Assembly: GCA_963675135.1 (NCBI GenBank)
Contig: OY776131.1
Span: 33,007,381-33,071,380 of the forward strand
Source: Galeopsis tetrahit
Taxonomy: Eukaryota > Streptophyta > Magnoliopsida > Lamiales > Lamiaceae
Direction: 5' to 3'
Length of the DNA: 64,000 bases
In this document: positions 57,966 through 64,000 of the stretch, one piece after another
Layout of the letters: the number at the start of each line of letters is the position of its first letter
Position numbering within the stretch: position 1 is the stretch's first letter
Program-made: the position numbers and the translations under genes
Notes under the pieces: generated by a model
Told to the model about the DNA's origin: nothing
Database searches by the model: none
What the model saw: only the letters and a program-made list of their open reading frames with translations

Positions 57966-58750
57966 TATAGACAAATCTTTATATACACTTGCGTGTATAT
58001 ACACTCTTCAATCTCATTAAAATTTTGGGCCTAATATACTTTTTTCGGTGCAGACAATTAATGGGTCGCACAACTCTAATGAAATGCCATGATTATATGC
58101 ACACAAGATTGAGGTGGACACCCACCAATTTGTTTTTTACAAATCAATGATTTTGAGATTGAGAGGTCTAGAAGAAAAAAAAAATACTTACATATCTGGA
58201 TTTTGAGGTTGAGAGATTTAGAAGAAAATTGACGATGAAGGAGTTGTAGAAACAAGGAGGAGGCAACAAATTTGTTTTTCTAACTTACAATCGAAAGAGG
58301 GACAAACGGCTTGGGACGCGACGAAAGGAGAAGGAAGTGGCGGGGGCTTGGGACGTAGTCACGGACGGCGGTGGCTTAGGACGCAACCTTGAACGGACGG
58401 TGAGGTCTGGACGAACTGCGAAGCAGACACGCGTGAAATCGGCGAAATAAATGCGGCGACGACGAACGAGGCTACGACGGTGAGACTTTGTGCGCCAACG
58501 AAGAAAGGCTGTGGTAGCAAGGCTTGGAGCGGCGACCGACGAGGCTGTGAGAGGAGTGAGCGTCTCAAGCGGCGTATTTTATTTTTCACGCTATATGATT
58601 TGAGAGAATAAGGGGAGAATTATGGTTATATAGGAGAAGTGTATCTTCGGTCTTTCATGGGGTGTGTCCTAATCGTACGGGGTGTGCGCTAAAATCTCAT
58701 GTGTGCGTATAACCGACTATTGATTACTGATTACTGATTATGGTTATGTA
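57966..58750. other. unassigned region with a GC-rich patch
   Basis: 58260-58580 is distinctly GC-rich (CGGCG, GACGAC words) next to AT-rich DNA. A 76-aa minus-strand ORF (58359-58589) has no recognisable domain. It may be the 5' leader of a lost gene or element. Confidence 0.4.
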
Positions 58751-59090
58751 GGAGAATTTAGCTAGTGCTCTGCCGTCTGTGGTGGCCTACTTGGTGGCGC
58801 TTCCGATGATGAGATCCAACAGTTGAGGAAATATGGCCAGGCTATTGGCATTTTGTATCGGGTGGTGGAAGATATAGTGCAAGCGAAGGCGGGGATGAAA
58901 ATGAAGGGAACTAGTTATGTATCGGTACATGGAGTGGAAAAAGCTTTGGAGATGGTTGAGGATTTAAAGTGTGTGGCTAAGAAAGAATTGGATGGCTTTG
59001 AGAAATATGGTGACAAAGTGTTGCCATTTCACGATTTTATTGATTTTACTATTGATAGAGTTTTTAGTATTGCTAGTAATTCGATCGAAT
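58751..59090 (+). pseudogene. truncated duplicate of the GGPPS small-subunit gene (3' end of exon 2)
   Basis: Matches 49341-49667 with few changes: the frame runs from the CxxxC region through YGQAIGILYRVVEDIVQ and VHGVEKALEMVEDLKC to FIDFTIDRVFSI, then a one-base loss changes the end to ASNSIE and a stop a few codons later (59090-59092). It lacks exon 1, the start codon and the substrate-binding half, so no enzyme subunit can be made. Confidence 0.9.
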
Positions 59091-59387
59091 AATAGTAATG
59101 TTAATTTATGTATATCGATTAAAAATGTTGTTTTGTTCAATAATATACAAAGATCTAGAATGCACACTAATATATTTCCCACTTCATGCAGGCTTCTTAA
59201 TTTGTTCATTTTTTGTCACTTTCTTCGGTCGAATCTTTCAAATCTTCCACATTTTCAATTACTTGTGTTCTTTACTAAAACATAATTTTGCCATATCATA
59301 ACTCATAAGTTATTGCTACACACAATTTTCACAAAAAATGGTCAAGTGTACAAGCTCGTCCATGTCACCACGATGACCACCGAATAG

Positions 59388-59694
59388 TAGGGCTGTTATT
59401 CGAGCCGAGCCGAGTATTTGAAGTTCGAGCTCGACTCGATAACATTGACGAGCTAAGAAACGAGCTCGACTCGACTCATTAAAGGGTATAACGAGCCTAA
59501 CGAGCCGAGCCTAATGGAATTTAAAGAAAAAATTTAGATATCGAGCCTAACAAGTCGAGCTCGAGCCGGCTCGTTAGTAAATTGAGTATCTAACGAGCTC
59601 GAGCTCGGCTCATTTAACGAACGAGCCAAGCCAAACTCGAGCCTTATCGAGCCGAGCCAAGCTCACGAGCGGCTCGGTTCGTGTAACAACTCTA
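59388..59694. mobile_element. small hAT-like element rich in GAGCCGAGC
   Basis: Ends TAGGGCTGTTATTCG and inverted TAGAGTTGTTACACG, with a perfect 8-bp duplication CCGAATAG (59380-59387, 59695-59702). The body is almost wholly GAGCCGAG, GAGCTCGA and CGAGCC words in both orientations. The empty site is preserved at 49976-49984 in the other duplicate. No ORF. Confidence 0.85.
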
Positions 59695-60869
59695 CCGAAT
59701 AGGACGAGGACAACTTAGAGTAAGTGAAGACCAGCCAAGAGTCAATACCTCGACGATTGTTCGCTAGTGCCTAGAGCCACCTCAACACTTTTGTTCGTTC
59801 ACCTCAAAGGTCACCTCCCGATCGACCTAGTCGGCGAACTCATCCCACATGGATTTCCATCAGGGGCGAACAATCATCCACAATTTCAGTTTGTCTAAGT
59901 CAATCATTCATGTTTGTCAACGGATAAGAACAAGTCAGTTCGTCCACTAACATTATAATACTTAGTCATTAAGTTTAAGGGCTTATGTGCCACCTCGAAA
60001 AATACGTGTCATTCCCTAAAGGTATAAACAATGTAATAGATGCAACTAATTATTTAAAAGGTCTTTAACCTAATTAATAAGGATGTTCTAAATATCCAAA
60101 CAAAAACTACTCTCTCTTCTTAAACTCTCTCAAGCTTACTAAAGAACATTTAATACTAAAGTACTAAAGAACATTTAATACTAAAGTTATAACCTCATCA
60201 CATATTACTTTGTTTGATTAATCAATCCAGCCACACAAACATTATAAATATTAACTATCAATAGTTGGCGTTGAATGAGAGCCTAATAACTCTTCTATCC
60301 GATAAAACTTGTAAGCTAGTTTAAGATTCAAGAACATGTGTTCATCCAAACCTACTCAAGAGCACGTGTGTTCATCTCACTTTGCACAAAATTTTAAAAT
60401 GTCCAGAATCCAACCAATACAAATGTCTCAAAACACGAACAACCCCGCAACTCAGCAAGAGGGGACCACCAACCCTTAGGGTGACCCCTTTTGACCTTAC
60501 ACACATTGCTTGCGATCCAGATAAGACGGATCAAACAATATAATATCTCTGCAAGATCCAACATGGCCAACAACAAGATATACAAGGTTGCCCAAACTAC
60601 TCGAACAACATAAATACTGACTATCAAAGTTATGCTTCTGGAAATTTTGATCAACTTGCTACAAATTCAACTTTGTCTGAGTTCGTTTAAGCTCATCGAA
60701 CTGAAATATATATATATATATCTTTTGTCGTTGAAATAAAAAATTTATGGGTTAAGTTTAAAATTATAGAGTATTTTTTTTTATGGATTGTGTCGGTTGT
60801 GATGGAAGAGTTTGTGCCTTTTGTAACGAGAATTTGCTGGTATATAATAGCACCAACAATGGCTTACAA

Positions 60870-61452
60870 TGTTAGTGTTGTACGTGCTTTTGATGGTTGA
60901 ATCGGATGTGGACTATTTGTTAGCACGAAACAAACATGTATAATGATCGGGGGTTTATTACGTGTTTAGGGAGTATTTATGATGATCTTGATGATCTTTA
61001 TGAAGAACAAAGCAAGAACAAAAGATGGACAAGGATGTAGCTTCTTGGAGAAGCTAAAAGCTTGAGAGCTTTGGGAGTGTTTATTGCTTGGGTTGGGGTG
61101 ATTTGGTGGAATTGTGTAACTTGTGTACAAATGAGCCTCTTTTAGGCATTATATAGTGGTTTCTAGGGGCTGCCCGCCCTTTACACGTGGCACGCCCTTA
61201 TTGGACCCATCTTCTGCCCGAAAAGGTGATTTGATGGCGCATTTAATGCTAAACCGCCTCTGGTGCTCGTCCTCGCCGAGATGCCGAGGAGTTGAGCTAC
61301 GGTGGTCGCCGGAGGACCATGTCGAGGAGTGTGATCGCCACGCTCCATGCTGTCTCCCAAGGCTTCAATACTTAGACTATTCTAGCTAAGATAGACATGT
61401 GCTCGCCCACACACTTGGACGAGCAACTAACTAAAACAGGTGCTCGTCAACA
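60870..61452 (-). repeat. possible LTR, minus orientation
   Basis: TGTTAGTG at the left and TCAACA at the right could be LTR ends. A minus-strand TATA (ACTATATAATGCC, near 61150-61160) is followed by leader-like sequence. No matching 5-bp duplication, so tentative; it could instead belong to the adjacent copia LTR. Confidence 0.3.
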
Positions 61453-61470
61453 TCTTTGAGCGAGCACTTA

Positions 61471-62712
61471 TGCTGGAACACGCCGGCGAAGGCGGTCCGT
61501 CACCAGGATCGTTGTCGGATGCCAAACGTATAAATAAATAAATAAAACCTAAACATGCTTCTAAAACATAGTTTAGATCTGTTACCCTTGAAGATCGAGG
61601 CGTTGATTCCAATCTACAGATCTTCTAGTCTGTCTCCCAACTTCGCTCGAACACCGGGTGGACGGCGTGCTATCAAACGTGGAGAAGGTGCCTCAATTTC
61701 GTCTCCTTGAAACCCTAGCCGTTTTTCTCTATTTCGTGTGTGCTAGGGTTTCAAAACTGAATTAGGGCTCCTATTTATAATTTCCATAAGTTTCATGGGC
61801 CAGACTAGGGATCCATTAGAAGGTATAGGGCTTGGGCTTCTTACAGGCCCAAATACTCTTATGTTCAGCCCAGAACATATAATTTGGCCCGAGAACATTA
61901 ATTCATTCCACTAGAGAATTAATGTTGCACTCCCGTCCTATCCCGAACCGAATCAGGGCTTCTATTAGACTTTATAATTCCCCGTGTTTAAGATATCGCA
62001 CGTCCATTAATTATTAAAGCTCCCGACTTTTTTAAATAATTAATTACTATAATTCCTTGAGTAGTACCACTCAACCTTGTTGTCGTACGGATTAAATCCA
62101 CCTGCAGGGTTTAATACGACAATCCTTTATGAGTTTCCTCAAGGGGACATCATCAGCCTGGATGTACAGGACACGGTGCCCTAATGCCAATAAGTAGACA
62201 TCATGCGAGCGATGCCACTACCCAAAATACAGAGCGTGAAGAATCTATCAAGATTCTCACCTATGGTACATCAAAGTAGTGAACAAGCACCCCACACATC
62301 TAAATATCACACTTAGGGTTAAGAATCATAAAAGTCACCAAGACTTCTAGTTCTTCATAACAGTCAGAACAGAAGAACATGTCTTATCTGTGATCCATTC
62401 AATACGCCACAACGCACTAGTATAAACTAATGGCCAAGACAAACCACTAACAAGTTTATACTACAACTTAAACCAATAGTTTTGTCCATAACTATCTCAG
62501 TTGTGAATACTGTTTATATCTTACAAGGAACTGACAATGTGATCTTCTGTGTGACTACAAACCCACCACATCGTCTACAATGCAAGATAAGCAGACATAC
62601 AAGTAATCACAAAGAATGCAATAATGTGAAAAACCATTTATTTCAGATAAAAGGAAATCGAATATACGTCACAAAAGCCCACTAAAAGTTTGCTTTACAG
62701 TATACACCAACA
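61471..62712 (-). repeat. 3' LTR of a Ty1/copia element (minus strand)
   Basis: On the minus strand it starts TGTTGGTGTATAC at 62712 and ends TTCCAGCA at 61471, about 1,242 bp, with a TATA (TTATAAATAGGAG) near 61780. It lies directly after a purine tract (AGTATAAGTGGGAGA, 62713-62728). The other LTR is outside the window. Confidence 0.65.
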
Positions 62713-62789
62713 ATCTCCCACTTATACTAAAGCTTAACTTTTAGTATACATATAAAGACATCAACATTTCTCCCACTTATACTCAAAGT

Positions 62790-64000
62790 CTAGCTTGTAA
62801 TACATCGTAAACCAAGACCCTGTACATGTTTCTCAAAGACTTTTATTGCCAGCGTCTTTGTGAAAGGATCAGCCAAGTTATCCAACGATGCAATCTTAGC
62901 TACAGCCACGTCTCCTCGATTTACGATATCTCGTATAATGTGGTACTTTCGCTCTATGTGTTTACTTGCTCTGTGGGCTCTAGGTTCTTTCGAGTTTGCC
63001 ACTGCACCCGCGTTATCACAATAAACAGTGATACACATCGGCATACTCTGAGATACCCCTAATTCCAGAAAGAAATTACGCAGCCAGACAGCCTCCTTTG
63101 CGGCCTCTGAGGCAGCTACGTACTCGGCTTCCATAGTGGAGTCTGCGATGCATTTCTGCTTCACACTTCTCCAAGATATGGATGCGCCTCCCAGCATAAA
63201 CACATAACCCGAGGTTGACTTCCGTTCATCTCGATCAGCTTGGAAATCTGAATCGGTATAACCCAAAGGAATCAAATTATTTGACTGGTATACTAGCATA
63301 TAATCTCGAGTCTTTTTCAAGTACTTGAGAATATGCTTAACAGCAGTCCAGTGTCCTTGACCAGGGTTAGACTGATATCTTGCTACCATGCCGACTGCAT
63401 AGCAAATATCAGGCCTCGTACACAGCATCGCATACATAAGGCTTCCTACAGCCGAAGCATAAGGAACCTTAGCCATCTCCTCTATCTCCTTCTGTGTCTT
63501 AGGACACATATCTTTAGATAGAGGGACTCCATGTCTGAAAGGTAGTACACCCTTCTTGGAATTCTGCATGCCAAAACGAGCAATCACAGTATCAATGTAA
63601 GACGCTTGAGATAAACACAACATTCTCTTTTTTCGATCACGAGTGACCTTAATACCAAGAATGTACGATGCTTCTCCCATATCCTTCATTTGAAACTGTT
63701 CTGAAAGCCACACCTTTACGTCTGATAATACTTTCACATTGTTGCCAATAAGAAGAATATCATCTACGTATAATACTAAGAATACCACTACGTCTCTGTC
63801 ACTCTTCTTGTACACACAACTTTCATTTTGACATTGTTCAAATCCAAAAGATTTGATCACCTCGTCAAAACGAATGTTCCAAGACCTGGAAGCTTGTTTT
63901 AGCCCATAAAGAGACTTTTTCAGCTTCCAGACTAGATGCTCTTGGCCTTTCTTCACATAACCCTCGGGTTGCTGCATATAGATGTCCTTATCCAAATTTC
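62790..64000 (-). CDS. Ty1/copia pol, RT-RNase H part, 5' end outside the window
   Basis: Open frame of about 403 codons to the stop at 62790-62792, entering the window at 64000. It includes the RT motifs MQQPEGY, KKSLYGLKQASRSW and VLYVDDILLIG (YVDD intact), LGIKVTRDR, PYASAVGSLMYAMLCTRPD, then RNase H with TDSDF, KSTSGYVF, MEAEYVAASEA and YCDNAGAV. It ends HVQGLGLR near the LTR, as in other copia elements. No stops in the visible part, so this half may be functional. The domains for protease and integrase, and the 5' LTR, would lie beyond the window. Confidence 0.9.
   Translation of the reverse strand, partial: NLDKDIYMQQPEGYVKKGQEHLVWKLKKSLYGLKQASRSWNIRFDEVIKSFGFEQCQNESCVYKKSDRDVVVFLVLYVDDILLIGNNVKVLSDVKVWLSEQFQMKDMGEASYILGIKVTRDRKKRMLCLSQASYIDTVIARFGMQNSKKGVLPFRHGVPLSKDMCPKTQKEIEEMAKVPYASAVGSLMYAMLCTRPDICYAVGMVARYQSNPGQGHWTAVKHILKYLKKTRDYMLVYQSNNLIPLGYTDSDFQADRDERKSTSGYVFMLGGASISWRSVKQKCIADSTMEAEYVAASEAAKEAVWLRNFFLELGVSQSMPMCITVYCDNAGAVANSKEPRAHRASKHIERKYHIIRDIVNRGDVAVAKIASLDNLADPFTKTLAIKVFEKHVQGLGLRCITS

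Larger units (their letters stand above)
58751..60842 (+). repeat. segmental duplication, derived copy
   Basis: Direct copy of 49341-51142, with the gene fragment followed by the same downstream DNA. It carries one extra insertion (59388-59694) and a small local repeat near 60150-60190 (ACTAAAGAACATTTAATACT twice). Confidence 0.9.

Noticed and set aside
58359..58589. 76-aa Arg/Ser-rich ORF as a gene
   Set aside because: Composition follows the local GC-rich repeats and no domain or splice context supports it.
1..64000. Bacterial-type features such as operons, Shine-Dalgarno sites or prophage
   Set aside because: All genes have plant introns or transposon origin; nothing prokaryotic or organellar was seen.

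Overview
The window is nuclear DNA of a flowering plant, very probably a eudicot. The evidence is spliced plant genes (a MINIYO/RPAP1 homologue and a plastid geranylgeranyl diphosphate synthase small subunit), plant-type snRNA promoters (USE plus TATA at Pol II spacing, and the plant 3' box), and a dense load of Tat-lineage Ty3, Ty1/copia, LINE, SINE, hAT, Helitron, Mutator-like and Stowaway/Harbinger elements. A position in the Lamiales is only a guess. Background DNA is AT-rich; genes and young elements stand out by higher GC.

Layout. 1-6.2 kb is repeat-rich: a SINE remnant, two copies of a poly(A)-tailed retroposon, two long-TIR elements with 9-bp target duplications, and small MITEs. 6.27-14.43 kb (minus) is an intact 10-exon MINIYO/RPAP1 gene whose introns hold a Mutator-like element and a Stowaway MITE. 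14.65-15.28 kb is another inverted-repeat element in its upstream region. 15.41-27.17 kb is a complete 11.76-kb Tat-type Ty3 retrotransposon with a 5-bp target duplication, an uninterrupted gag-pol reading frame, ten 120-bp tandem repeats and a spliced antisense gene. 27.4-29.9 kb (minus) is a decayed LINE interrupted by a second LINE tail. 30.19-38.23 kb is a complete hAT element sitting inside a Stowaway MITE and itself invaded by two Helitrons. It carries a decayed transposase and, divergently, a small BED zinc-finger ORF.

38.99-44.79 kb is the most notable non-coding region: two U5 snRNA genes flank a U4 snRNA gene, all on the plus strand and all with USE, TATA and a 3' box. 46.58-49.67 kb is a two-exon GGPPS small-subunit (SSU-II/GGR-type) gene. 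Its 3' end and about 1.5 kb of downstream DNA (49341-51142) were copied to 58751-60842, giving a truncated pseudogene. Later insertions mark the two copies differently. 52.5-53.7 kb holds a retroposon fragment fused to a copia remnant. 54.06-55.72 kb (minus) is a BTB/BACK (POB1/LRB-like) pseudogene. 55.9-58.0 kb is three Stowaway elements followed by a degenerate satellite. 61.47-64.0 kb (minus) is the 3' half of a Ty1/copia element running off the window.

The host genes are not an operon or pathway; they are independent loci separated by transposons. The snRNA trio is functionally coherent, since U4 and U5 both belong to the U4/U6.U5 tri-snRNP, although no U6 gene was seen. ORF boundaries, splice sites, target duplications and TIRs were read directly from the sequence. 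Family assignments rest on recognised motifs, not on searches.
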